Assembly (NCBI GenBank): GCA_024516155.1
Contig: JAJJXM010000028.1
Span: forward strand, 558,001-622,000
Direction: 5' to 3'
DNA: 64,000 bases
Origin: Pyronema omphalodes
Taxonomy: Eukaryota; Ascomycota; Pezizomycetes; Pezizales; Pyronemataceae
A model generated the notes under the pieces. The model worked only from the letters and a program-made list of their open reading frames with translations. It searched no databases and was not told the origin of the DNA. This document shows positions 1-10,291 of the stretch, piece after piece. A program made the position numbers and the translations under genes. Every line of letters starts with the position of its first letter. Positions within the stretch are counted from its first letter, which is position 1.

Positions 1-216
1 GAATCATACGCTGACAGTGGACTAAAACACCCAGGCAGGACAACTTGCTTCAGATATACATAAATCACAGGGGTGATCAAAACGTTCTAGCATAGATAAA
101 GTATTCAACTGTTAAAAACTTATACGTCATCAATTTCTAGGTTACAACGACTTCTTAACATAAATTCCGAGGCCACCCATACTTTAATTCCGAATCTCTA
201 CGCCCATTCTCATTCC

Positions 217-3200
217 TCAACCACGCCTGGTGAAACGGACCTTCTCTTCAAGATCTTGCGCCTCCGTCAACTTTCCTAACTCTCTGTATGTGATCGCAAG
301 ATTATTCATGGCTTCTAAAGTATCTGTGTGCTCCTCCCCAAGCGTGCGTCTCCTCACTTCCAGAACCTTCTCTTCAAGCTCTTTTACCTCCTTCCACCTC
401 CCACCCATGTTCGTATATGTGACCGCAAGATTATTCATGGCTTCTAAAGTAGCTGTGTGCTCCTCCCCAAGTGTGTGTCTCCTCACTTCAAGAACCTTCT
501 CTTCAAGCTCTTGCACCTCCTTCCACCTCCCACCCATGTTCGTATATGTGACCGCAAGATTTTGCATGCTCAGCAACGTATCTGGGTGCTCCTCTCCAAG
601 CGTGCGCCTCCTCACTTCAAGAACCTTCTCTTGCAGCTCTTGCTTCTCGTTCAACCTTCCTAGTTGTCCGTATGTGATCGCAAGATTCTGCATGCCCAGC
701 AACGTATCCGGATGTTCCTCTCCAAGCGTGCGCCTACTCACTTCAAGAACCTTCTCTTGCAGCTCTTGCACTTCTTTCAACCTCCCACCCAGCTTTATAT
801 ATGTGTTCGCAAGATTATGCATGCTCGCCAACGTATCTGGATGCTCCTCTCCAAGCGTGCGCCTCCTCACTTCAAGAACCTTCTCTTCAAGCTCTTGCAC
901 CTCCTTCCACCTCTCACCCATGTTCGTATATGTGACCGCAAGATTATTCATGGCTCTTAAAGTATCTGGATGCTCCTCTCCAAGTGTGCGCCTCCTCACT
1001 TCCAGAACCTTCTCGTCGAGCCTTTGAGCCTCTTTCAAACGCCCAAGGTATTGCAACATACTTCCAACAGAAGCCATAGCACCTAGAGTTTTATGGCTGT
1101 CTTCTCCCATCAAACCAGCGTACATCTTTCTGGCCCGGTCGTGCAGTGTTAGAGATGCCGAGTACCTTCCCAGTGCCTCGGAAAGATAATGACCAGCCTT
1201 CTCACATAAACTCGCACCTTCCTCTGAATCATTCTTTACATTCTCAAGTATTGCCATGACATGAGGTAGGTAAACTCGCCATGCTGCCCAATTTTCGTAT
1301 TCGGAATTGGGTAACGTATTGGCTAGAAGCGTAGACGCCGTATCCAACGCAGTTTCCATTCCACCAGATCCCAAATAGGTTCGCATGGCAAAATGAACGA
1401 GTGCATGGATTTCATATCCCTTGCCGGATTCGAAGGCAACATTTGCGTGCTGGAGAATCGAAAAGTTGACGAGCTTGTCGAGTGCCTCGGAAATGTGAAA
1501 CTCATCGTCAACGCCATCCAGATGGATCTGAAAAAGTAGATCTTGGGGGATTTCCTTCCTGTCGATACAGGCCATGAACCGAAGAAATGAGTCCGCCAGC
1601 TTTGACTGCTTCTGGATTTGCCGAAAGCTGATAGAGAAGGTTGTCAGGATAGTCTCTGCATTACTGCCATTGTCCCTCCAAAGGTTGTCGTGCGGCTTCG
1701 ATAATAGGCGCTTGAGCGTGCTTGATTTCTTCTTGTCTTCAAACATCTCGAGATATTGGGATGGGCTAATCGAGCGATTGCGATTCAAATATGCTGCTAC
1801 TTGTACAATTGCAAGGGGGAGGTATTGTAATTCTGCTAAGAGGCGGTGTAAAGCGGTATTGTTATCTTCAGCTGCGTTTTCTTCTTCCGGGTAATGGTGG
1901 TAAAAAAGCTCCATCGCCTGCTCCGGGTTCAGATCTGATTTGAGTATGACGTTCTGATTTGCCAAGTTCAGTGCGACTTCTCGGTCTCTAGTCGTGACGA
2001 TGATAGTTCCTTTGGAACCTCGTGGGATAAAATTTGCGATTCCGCCGTGTGCGATAGATGTACTGTCGCTGTCCCCGGGCGAAGTATTCTCGGACGCAGT
2101 TGGATAGAAATCCGACATATTGTCCGCGTTATCTAGAACCAAAATCCAGTCCCCGCTCTCGGGACTTTCCAACCATCGTCTCACAATAAATCCGGACTTC
2201 TGCTCTTTATCGTCGTAGCCGGGTATCTTGGCCAGGGATGCCAGGTTTTGGCAATCGGTTTCGAATTTTGGGATGCTTCCGGCATGGATCCAGAATACGG
2301 GTCGTTTGTTCTGGTACTCGTAGATAAAGCTAAGGACATCCTGTGTTTTCCTACATATGGAGTCAGTTACCAGCTGGTATCACAATACCGGGTTTCCAAA
2401 GATCATAGACATACCCTATGCCTCCAAGACCACAGAGGGCAAGTCGGAGGTGCCCAGTATTTTCGGAGCGTCCGGATGCAATCCGTTGCTGTTGGTGGTT
2501 CTTGAACCATGCTTCAATGTCGGACTGGCCAATGAAATTGTCATTCTTGGGGAATGGAACGATGAAGTGCGGTTTATCCTTTGTTGCTACTGCGACAACA
2601 GCCGTCGTTCCAACTGTATGTTCTAGATATTCATCCGGTCTTATTCAGTAAAAGCAGGAATATTTAATTTAACGATGACACATACCGTTATTGAGCCCGC
2701 CCACCAAATTCACCATGTTACTATTGTATTTTTCCAATTTGCTGAGGAGAGTTTGAACTTTTTTGGAATCCAAGCAAGCCCATCGTAGTCTCGAGTATAT
2801 GTTGATGACGTTCTGAAGGGGCAATTCGAGATTTTGCAGTGTTTCCATCCTGAGATTTTCGTCTAAATTCAGATCGTCTAAGCCTAGTACGATATTCAAA
2901 TGATCTTTTTCGCGCTTGGTATCTTCCTTGGATCTTCCCCGGCGTAAGGCCCTGCGAATCAAAGATCGCTTGCTCGATTTCTCTGCCGACACGCCGTATA
3001 GACTTTCGAGCCGTTTGAAGTCCGAAAATTCCTGCGAAATCCTAATGAGAGTGCTAGAGATTATACGAAATCTTCCGTCATCGGTCCTGAGGGTCAAATC
3101 TCGGATTCTGTCAGTGACAATGGTGGTGAGGTCTTTCAACCTTTGCTGCTCGACGGTCACCTGGTATCGGTGATGTTCGAAATCTTTGTCGGCGCTACGA

Positions 3201-3298
3201 GCTGCACTGATGAAGTCATATCCTTTCAAGCATGCCTTGATCAGGGTATCAAGGACACCGGGTACGGCGAGACCGACTCCAACTGCAAGTTCAGCCAT
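217..3298 (-). CDS. HeLo-NB-ARC-TPR NLR immune-type receptor
   Basis: Three exons on the minus strand: 3298-2686, 2613-2415 and 2350-217, giving 981 aa. Residues 1 to about 205 are a HeLo-type domain (N-terminus MAELAVGVGLAVPGVLDTL), the membrane-targeting cell-death domain also found in HET-S. An NB-ARC nucleotide-binding domain follows, with P-loop GLGGIGKTQ (Lys272), Walker B ILVLDN (Asp344) and a TTRD motif near 390. The second intron (2351-2414) splits the P-loop codons and restores it only when removed, which confirms the join. From about residue 666 to the end run kinesin-light-chain-like TPR repeats of 42-43 aa. Proteins of this architecture are known or suspected to control heterokaryon incompatibility and programmed cell death. 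A signalling role here is inferred. No prion-forming motif or separate effector gene was seen next to it. Confidence 0.93.
240..1045 (-). repeat. Tandem near-identical TPR-coding repeats (126/129 bp units)
   Basis: The 3' part of the NLR gene consists of about six tandem units of 126 or 129 bp, each encoding a TPR built on the core KVLEVRRRTLGEEHPDTL. The units are nearly identical at the DNA level, synonymous positions included. They differ mainly in the NMGGRW/KLGGRL/QLGRL linker and in HPDTL versus HTDTL/HTATL. This homogeneity suggests recent duplication or gene conversion. Confidence 0.9.
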
Positions 3299-4188
3299 CG
3301 TAGGATATAATCAACGTTCGCTATTGAAAGCAATCGCAAGAGAGAGTTCAAAAGTCGAAGCCGAGGAGTTTGAAATCTTGAAAGCCGTGGACGTATTTTG
3401 GGTCGAATATAGTGAAGATTCTCGAGTACTGGCAGGATATTTTCGATCGTGAAAGGTATGCTTCGCCGGTGAGGAGCTGAATTGCGGGGCTTGGTTTGAC
3501 AACGCATATGCGTACACAATCCCAGCGCGGCTCCGCTTGTGCTTTTACGTCACAGTATTTGACGGAGTCGCATTGCCATATAAGCTATACATATAAATCT
3601 GTGATTGATATATGTACGTGAGCGATATGGTGTCCGCCACTTAGTAGGGCAAGCGCCTTGAAAAATTCTTGGCATTTACAAAAGATAAATTCTGATTATT
3701 AAGCGCCGAGTGATGAGCCATGCATCAGTTTTCCCACAGAATGATCAAAATCGATTAGTAAGCATCGAGTGATGGGCCCTGATCTTGATTTTCCGGAGCA
3801 GAGCCACCGAAACCGTACTAGCGTACCATCATTTGATATCACTCGGCCTACACTACGCTCAATGCGGTATATACTATGTCTAATAGAGCATGGAGCGCAT
3901 AATAGAGCCGCACTAATGATGCATTCAATAGTTCCCTCTGCTACCAAAACATGGGTCACTTTCAAACGCTATCTACTCCACAACCACGCCTCCACATCGA
4001 ATTTTGAAACCCCAGAATTTTTCTCTGAGGTCTATTCTACAAAGTTGGGGTTTTGAAATTAATCATTTTTTTCGCCGCGAGGAGGAGATACGGTCGGCGC
4101 GGGGGGGTTGTTTTGTGGCCTCAGATCCCTGTCGCGCTAGCTCTACTAAGTGGCCGACACCATACAGTTCCATTGACGCTTGGCAATA
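3299..4188. other. Intergenic, no gene seen; one imperfect direct repeat
   Basis: This is the upstream region of the NLR gene. The open frames here are short and show no family motif. Two imperfect 42-bp direct repeats lie at 3694-3735 and 3753-3794, sharing GATTA.TAAGC..CGAGTGATG and a TTTTCC end. Confidence 0.6.
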
Positions 4189-4349
4189 CAATCGAACCTC
4201 TTTATAAGGGTGCTATTCGTACCGATAACCTCCGTTTAACGTACAACGTTAAGCGATCACTCGCGCGAAGCTGACATCTATCAAAGGATATCACCAGTAA
4301 AGGGTACACTCCTCCGGCTCAATCGTACCCTTAAAGAAATGTTCGATTG
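4189..4349. mobile_element. Pogo/Tc1-like MITE (about 161 bp)
   Basis: The left end CAATCGAACCTCTTTATAAG is matched in inverted orientation by the right end, whose reverse complement reads CAATCGAACATTTCTTTAAG. The terminal repeats are thus about 25 bp and imperfect. The left end is preceded by TA, as expected for pogo/Tc1-type insertion; the right flank is TT, so the target duplication is not intact. The element has no coding capacity and is therefore non-autonomous. The family assignment rests on the terminal sequence style only. Confidence 0.55.
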
Positions 4350-5096
4350 TTAAACCCTCACCTCGTAATATAATCTCCAACCCTCTTAGCTATAATAGCA
4401 TGCATACTGTACTAACATAAACGACTTTTGAAATATCTTTCAAAATGTTGTTTACTATCGAGTGAAAAGCAAGGCGAGCCGGACGCCTTCGAAACATCTA
4501 TTCGAATTCTAAATAGCGGTTATTATGGCCTGCAAAAACGGGGACACTGCAACCGTGCGATCAACTGGAAGTTTCCAACACGGTAACAAGAAGTCGATAA
4601 ACCTGTTTGAAAGTGTTACAAAAACAGTTCTTATTGCTACTTGTTGTTCTGGGGCCAAAACTGCTGCACATATTGGAGGGCTTCTGGTAGCTCTACAATT
4701 ATGGGCGGGAGAGCCTATTTCATTGTTGCAAAAGATTGTGTGCTTGGTGGCCAGCTCCCGGCCGGCCTCCACAAGTCGCCATGGTTGTTGCAATTGCTGT
4801 CGCTAGGCCGAGGTGTAAATTGCTGATTAGTGCCGACCCGTTTCTGTCACAACCTTTATAATGCAGGCGCATTGCATGCACAGAATATCCTGCTGGCCTC
4901 TGGACAGAATCATGCGCTTAAACCGGAACCCCCTTGAAACTGATGTGAGGAAACTTACCAAGGTTCCTAGTGAAGTGAAAGAAAATGAAATCTCAGAGCC
5001 AAAGATTGCGGTAAAGCTTAGCACAGTGGTTACAAAGTATGGCGCTGTGGAGGGACGTTATAGCAGCTTGAAGTAGCCTAGGATTTAGATATATAA

Positions 5097-5330
5097 TGGA
5101 GAACTTCCCGTAAGGCTATAGACACGCTATAGCAACAATTTTTCTACTGCATTTTACAACAGATTGATACCGTAAATTGTTACGGATTCGCTTATCACGA
5201 TTGAGCGCGTCTCTGACCCCAATGTGTTTGTGATTTCAGAGTTACAACTTTTTATTGATTGGATGGCATTGTGTTTTGTTGGAAAATGTAATAGAAAAAG
5301 CGTTGTTATAGTCCCACGGGAAGTTCTCCA
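5097..5330. mobile_element. MITE-like element, copy 1 (234 bp)
   Basis: The ends are inverted repeats: TGGAGAACTTCCCGT at the left and ACGGGAAGTTCTCCA at the right, an exact 15-bp match that continues imperfectly inward through TATAG and CAAC blocks. Both sides can be read as flanked by AAT, a possible 3-bp target duplication. There is no open reading frame of note inside. A diverged relative lies at 7085-7309. Confidence 0.75.
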
Positions 5331-5579
5331 ATCTACAGAATAAAAATTCATTCGCTAGGCAGAAGAAGTCTTTGATAACCAATATTTTCAGTTGAGCTGA
5401 TGTTGGGGTTTATGTCGGCTTTTAATTTGTATGGTTTGGCATGGCTTATGTAATGCAGATCTAGATGTAGATGTATACCTATCCCTCGGTCCTGTGTAAT
5501 GGGAATTGGTAAGAGAGTATACATAGTTGTCGTTTATAGATTTGGTTTACTTGTATTTATAAGATAAAGATAAACATAA

Positions 5580-5843
<264 letters not shown>

Positions 5844-6505
5844 TTAAAAATATATATTTACACTTATATCGGAAAAATTATAGAGTTGCATGTTCGTAAT
5901 ATATACATATAGATTTTAGTATACAGCCGCGTTATTAGTTTGAGGGATTTGCATATGATCTTGTGTGTTGTGTACCGTGGATGACAGTAGGATCGGGATG
6001 AGCTAGATGGAGGGATATGTTTGGGCTTTGCCGAATACTGTGTAATGTTCCCGCATCTGCATGGATTTTGCAGGATGTTCTAGTTTTCTACTGTAGATAT
6101 GTATAACATACACAACGTATACAACATATTTCTACGATTAGTAGTCCCTGATTCATAACCCATCCAACAACGCATACGTACACATTCCCAAAGAGCAAGG
6201 TAACGTTGTACACTTGTACTTAACATGCATAATGCGCATGTATCACTATATATATGTAGCATACGTACTCAGGGGCCGTTACACACTACAACATAGATGC
6301 AGGCGACATAGGCGTGGGTAACAGTAAGATTTTGGTTCATATCATCTAGTTGGTAGGAATTAGCGAGTGTTACAGTTTCGATGCAGTATACATACCTCGC
6401 TAAACGCTTGATCAATCACTAATCTTGGGTATAGAACCTCCAGAACCCGTGTTACAACAACAACAACTACTACTACTACTACAACTACTGCGGGTATCGG
6501 TACAA
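5844..6505. other. Intergenic, AT-rich, no gene seen
   Basis: AT-rich sequence with many ATATAC/GTATAT steps. A short run of ACT/AAC triplets at about 6460-6488 lies just upstream of the next promoter. No supported coding region. Confidence 0.5.
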
Positions 6506-6514
6506 ATATATAAA
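6506..6514 (+). promoter_or_regulatory. TATA box of the cysteine-rich secreted protein gene
   Basis: The sequence ATATATAAA lies about 80 bp upstream of the ATG at 6591, followed by a C/A-rich leader typical of well-expressed fungal genes. Confidence 0.6.
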
Positions 6515-6590
6515 ACCCCTACCTAACCTCCGTATTTAGGTCCCCATCGCCAACCCACCAGCAGCAACCCACAACTACAGCCAAGTCATA

Positions 6591-6836
6591 ATGAACCCCC
6601 TCTTCGCAACACTGCTATTATTCTTAACAACTTTCACCCTCCCAACCACAGTCCTCTCCTCCCCCCATGCAGTCTGTAAACCAGGCTACAGCCAATGCCC
6701 GGATAACTTCTGTTGCCCCAGTGGTTGGTCTTGTTGTTACCCTGCGAAACGCTGTTGTCCGCCTGAAGCTAGATGGTGTGGGGGTGCTACGGGGGGATCT
6801 TGTAGGAGGAGTCCTGGGGGTGAGTTAATTCCTTAG
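6591..6836 (+). CDS. Small cysteine-rich secreted protein, granulin-like spacing
   Basis: A single exon of 81 aa. Residues 1 to about 24 form a signal peptide (MNPLFATLLLFLTTFTLPTT, then VLSS). The mature part, about 57 aa, has ten cysteines, including three CC pairs (NFCCPSG, WSCCYP, KRCCPP). This resembles half of a granulin/epithelin module, but the resemblance is by spacing only. Small secreted cysteine-rich proteins of fungi are often stable extracellular proteins or host-interaction candidates; no function is claimed here. A TATA box and a C-rich leader support expression. A G14 run begins two bases after the stop codon. Confidence 0.8.
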   Translation: MNPLFATLLLFLTTFTLPTTVLSSPHAVCKPGYSQCPDNFCCPSGWSCCYPAKRCCPPEARWCGGATGGSCRRSPGGELIP

Positions 6837-6838
6837 CC

Positions 6839-6852
6839 GGGGGGGGGGGGGG
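6839..6852. repeat. G14 homopolymer
   Basis: A run of fourteen G immediately after the stop codon of the small secreted protein gene, so it lies in the 3' UTR. Confidence 0.95.
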
Positions 6853-7084
6853 TGGGCAGAAAAGGCTGACTGGAGATAGGATGGTAATGGTAATGTTGAT
6901 TGATATCTACGGGCAAGGGGAAGAGAGTTGGGGATGGATAGGCTATATATGCAATGAAGTTTCTAGGGGATTATGGATGTGTCATGGAGCTTGAGAATAA
7001 ACAAGAGGTTATTAGAATGGAATATCTATATATCTCTCTATCAAGGAATACATATTCATCTCTGTGTATGACCGAAACATCATT

Positions 7085-7309
7085 GAATAACTTCCCACAA
7101 CACTACAGTCCACAGTAATGATTTCTCTACACACTGCATTCTACATCATATAGAAACCATAAATCCTTTCGAATTCTTTTATCTGAATCGAGGGCGCTTC
7201 TAGCCTATTTTATTTGCCTATAAAATATAAGAGTTCTAAGCTTTATATCGATTGGCTTATCTTGCGTTTTTCAGTAAGGTGTTACACTATAGCCTCTGGG
7301 AAGTTCTCC
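7085..7309. mobile_element. MITE-like element, copy 2 (about 225 bp, diverged)
   Basis: This is a relative of the element at 5097-5330. The right end TCTGGGAAGTTCTCC matches the copy-1 right end. The left end GAATAACTTCCC matches 10 of 12 bases of the copy-1 left end. Internal blocks also align in the same order: TTTCTCTAC..CTGCATT, a GAATTCTTTTATCTGAATCGAG block, and an AGAGTT..TATCGATTGGCTTAT block. The level of divergence says both copies are old. Confidence 0.65.
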
Positions 7310-7605
7310 AGAATGATAATTCAGCAGCTCACTAAACATAACCCATCACTCATATTATCCGTATCTCGTTAGTACGGCACACATCCAGCACGGCTTAGCC
7401 CCTGCTTAGCCCCTACGTTAGCGGTAGTAGGTACCTAAATATAGCTCAGCAGCACAATCGGCCCGAGCGCAAGCAACGCGTAGCGCACTGAGCACTCAGT
7501 ATCCACCACCACACGTAGACAGTAGACAGTAGACACGGTGTCGGCACCCACGCTCCCTTACCGGTAATCATCAACCCACACACCAAAAAACAAGCAGCAA
7601 CAATC
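7310..7605. other. Upstream region of the ceramidase gene
   Basis: About 300 bp between the MITE copy and the ceramidase ATG. It holds a CCCCTGCTTAGCCCCTACGTTAGC block and short AGACAGTAGACAGTAGACA repeats near 7519-7537. No gene is seen. Confidence 0.5.
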
Positions 7606-8997
7606 ATGTATTGGCCTTATCCTATCGGTGATCAGGAATCTTATTGGGGACCGGTTACTTCGACTGTTAAGTTTGTGTTCCGGTTTCTTTTTGTTTGATG
7701 TTTGATGTTTGGTATTTGATGCGGTGTTGGCTGGGTGTGGCGGGTGGGCTGTGGGGTGGGGTGGGGTGTTTGAATTGGCTGGGTGTTTGTTATGCTGTGC
7801 TATAGCGGGGCGCAAGCTGCGTGGCTTGGCTGGGTATGGTGTACAAGGCTGACAACTACAAAGTTTCTGTGAACAGGTTTGAATATCCTAAGCGATAGGA
7901 TGGGGTTTTTGGAAGATATCTGATGATGCGGAAAAGGATTATTATGTCACTCCTTATGTTGCGGAGTTTGTTAATACGGTTTCGAATTTTTTGTATGGTG
8001 AGTTTTTTGGTTTCCAAGTGCTGGTTGTTGGTCATGATTCTCGGGTCTTGGCGCTTGGTCACCTGTGACATTACTGCGATACTGTGTGTCGTGTGTTGTA
8101 GCAGCTGAATTGACGGATATTTTTTTAGTTGTCCTAGCGGTATATGGAATCTCGAAATCTCCCTCGAGGGATAAAGTTGTGCTCTGGAGCTATGGATTGA
8201 TGGGATTCGTCGGGGTTGGTTCAACATTATTTCATGGCTCGTTAAAGTTTTCTACCCAGATGAGTAAGTCTCCCACCCACCTCTTTTCAAAGCTCCTGGA
8301 TTAACGAATCGTCTTACAGTGGATGAACTTGGAATGGTCTACGCCACTGCAACAGCATTATATTCCCTCCTCACCATCGACCTAAAACAATGGTCAAGAT
8401 GGCTAGCTATGTTTCTGTTCACAGCTATGGCAGTGCTTACAGTGGTACATTGTAATGCGACTGAACCTAGTATTCAGAGACTTTGCTTTACGACGATGAT
8501 TTATGGAACGTTTGTTAGGTGTTATATGTTGATTAAAAGAGTGAAGGATGAGAGGGTTAGGAAGGAGATGAAGATGATTGCGAAAGTCGGAACTGGTAAG
8601 ATATATATCTATCCGTTGTTTTTGGGGAAGTTGTCCGGGAGATGCTGATAAAGGGGTAGGATTTTATATCTCGGGGACTTTGATCTGGATGTTTGATGAG
8701 ATGAGATGTCAGGATCTTAAGAATATTCGTGATGTCGTGGGATTACCGTGGGGATTGGTCTTTGAGGCACATGGATGGTAGGTTCTGCCCTGGATTGGTT
8801 CGGGTTCAAGGGCTAATTATTGTATCAGGTGGCATGTTCTTACTGCAGTTGGAGTTTACTGCTACCTCGTATTTGTCGAGTACCTACGTTTGGCGCTTTA
8901 CTCTACGCATGCTCTTTCGACTATGCGGGTTGTGTGGAGGTTCAGATTTTTTCCTCACTTGGAGCTTATTTCCAATGATCCTCGTAAAAGGATTTAG
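7606..8997 (+). CDS. Alkaline ceramidase (YPC1/YDC1/ACER family)
   Basis: Proposed exons: 7606-7670, 7864-7876, 7937-7997, 8129-8263, 8320-8595, 8660-8777 and 8829-8997, giving 278 aa in frame. The product is a seven-membrane-span enzyme of the ER/Golgi that hydrolyses ceramide to sphingoid base and fatty acid. Family zinc-site residues are present: GVGST (Ser), LFHGSL (His), MMDELGM (Asp) and HGWWHVLT (two His). The segment FCEQDYYVTPYVAEF matches the family WCExNY...AEF calcium-site region (human ACER3 D19, E22, N24 and E33). The last five exons are secure. The first intron and the 13-nt microexon (7864-7876, encoding the FCEQ segment) are inferred from motif and phase, and use unusual GTTTGT/GTTTGA donors. 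Confidence 0.88.
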
Positions 8998-9097
8998 ACA
9001 ATCATAGATATAGGATTATTTTATAACTTGAATAGATACCCATCCCACCCTTTCTATTTCCCATGATTAACCAGTAATCACCCTCAATCGCGAAATG

Positions 9098-10291
9098 CTA
9101 ACAAGCCTTCCTATTCCTAACCACCAAATTATCCATCATCCACCCCGTAACGGGATTCCCCTCAACCCCCTTCTGTCCCCAATACCACTCCTTCCAAACC
9201 GCCATTTCCACCCACCTAACCCCCCTCACCACATCCCCTAGCCTCTCCCAATTCATCACCTCCCCCTTAAAAGCGCCCAGAGGAACAGCATACGGAAACA
9301 CCAACGAACTATTCGGACCCCCTTTATCCCCACCAGCCATTTTATCAGTCCTAACCGTAACCCAAAAAAATCTCTGATCATAAGTACTAGCTTGTATATT
9401 ATACGCATATAACCAACTCGACACTAAATCAAATGTTTCATTCCCTTTCCCTTCTGAGGTTCCAAATCTTACCATGCCGTAGGACTTGCTGTATAGTGCG
9501 TTGGGAGCTGAGATGGATCCTCGCTTCTCTTGTGGCGTTGCTTTGCGGGATTTGGTGTTGAGGAGTAGCCACCCCGCTTGTCCGGAGAAGGAGAAGCTGC
9601 GGTAGGATAGTGGGAAACTGGATACCCAGGAGGTGGAAAGGTCATCGAATGTCAGGGTAAGAGTGGAGGTGATGGGGCAAAGAGGGGGATTTGGGGTGGG
9701 GTATGGAGTTGGGGTGGAGGAAATGGTGCAGGGGTTGGATTGTGTGTAGGTTGCGGTAGTTGTTGTGGTGATGGTGGTGGGAATGGGGATGCTGGTGGTG
9801 GCGGTTGTGGTGGTGGTTGTGGTTACTTCGGGGCCGGGGATGGTCACAGGTGGCGGGATGGAACCGCTGATTATGGTTATTGTTATGGCTGTGTCGGTGG
9901 TGGTGGAGATATCTGTGGTTGTAGTTGTGGAGACGGAGGTTTCGGTGATTGTTGCTGTTGAAATGCTGGTTTCGGTTGCTGTTGTGGGCACGGTTTCGGT
10001 GGCTGTTATTGTGGATACTAAGGTTTCTGTGGATATTGATGTCTCCGTTGCCGTTGTGGGGACAGTTTCAGTGGCTGTTGTTGTGGATACTAAAGTTTCG
10101 GTAGAAACTGAAGTCTCTGTTGCGGTTGATAATGATATTGAGATAGAGGTCTGTATGATAGTGGTGGTTGTAAGCACTCGAATGGCAGTACATGGCCGCT
10201 GTCTCTTGTCCAGGATGGGAGAATCATCTGCAAAAACTGTGATACTGAGAAGGCAGCATATAAAGAGGGTAAGGAGATGAAGGTGAATCAT
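9098..10291 (-). CDS. Secreted Thr/Ser-rich mucin-like protein with a C-terminal globular domain
   Basis: A single exon of 397 aa. Residues 1-21 form a signal peptide (MIHLHLLTLFICCLLSITVF) followed by a possible KR processing site (DKRQR). Residues about 40-200 are extremely Thr-rich, with repeats built on TETSVSTETLVST and TATETVPTT, and are expected to be heavily O-glycosylated. Residues about 205-397 form a separate domain starting at CPITSTLTLTFDDL. It is aromatic-rich, contains FSFSGQAGWLLLN and ends in a lone cysteine. The layout is that of a cell-wall or extracellular protein with a possible ligand-binding beta-sandwich, but I do not recognise the family. No GPI signal is visible. Confidence 0.75.
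   Translation of the reverse strand: MIHLHLLTLFICCLLSITVFADDSPILDKRQRPCTAIRVLTTTTIIQTSISISLSTATETSVSTETLVSTTTATETVPTTATETSISTETLVSTITATETVPTTATETSISTATITETSVSTTTTTDISTTTDTAITITIISGSIPPPVTIPGPEVTTTTTTTATTSIPIPTTITTTTTATYTQSNPCTISSTPTPYPTPNPPLCPITSTLTLTFDDLSTSWVSSFPLSYRSFSFSGQAGWLLLNTKSRKATPQEKRGSISAPNALYSKSYGMVRFGTSEGKGNETFDLVSSWLYAYNIQASTYDQRFFWVTVRTDKMAGGDKGGPNSSLVFPYAVPLGAFKGEVMNWERLGDVVRGVRWVEMAVWKEWYWGQKGVEGNPVTGWMMDNLVVRNRKAC

Noticed and set aside
230..1027. A long plus-strand Ser/Phe-rich frame with internal repeats
   Set aside because: It is the antisense shadow of the TPR repeats of the NLR gene; the minus strand gives the recognisable domains.
9740..10280. Val- and Gly-rich plus-strand frames
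   Set aside because: They are antisense shadows of the Thr-rich stalk of the secreted protein and contain no domain.
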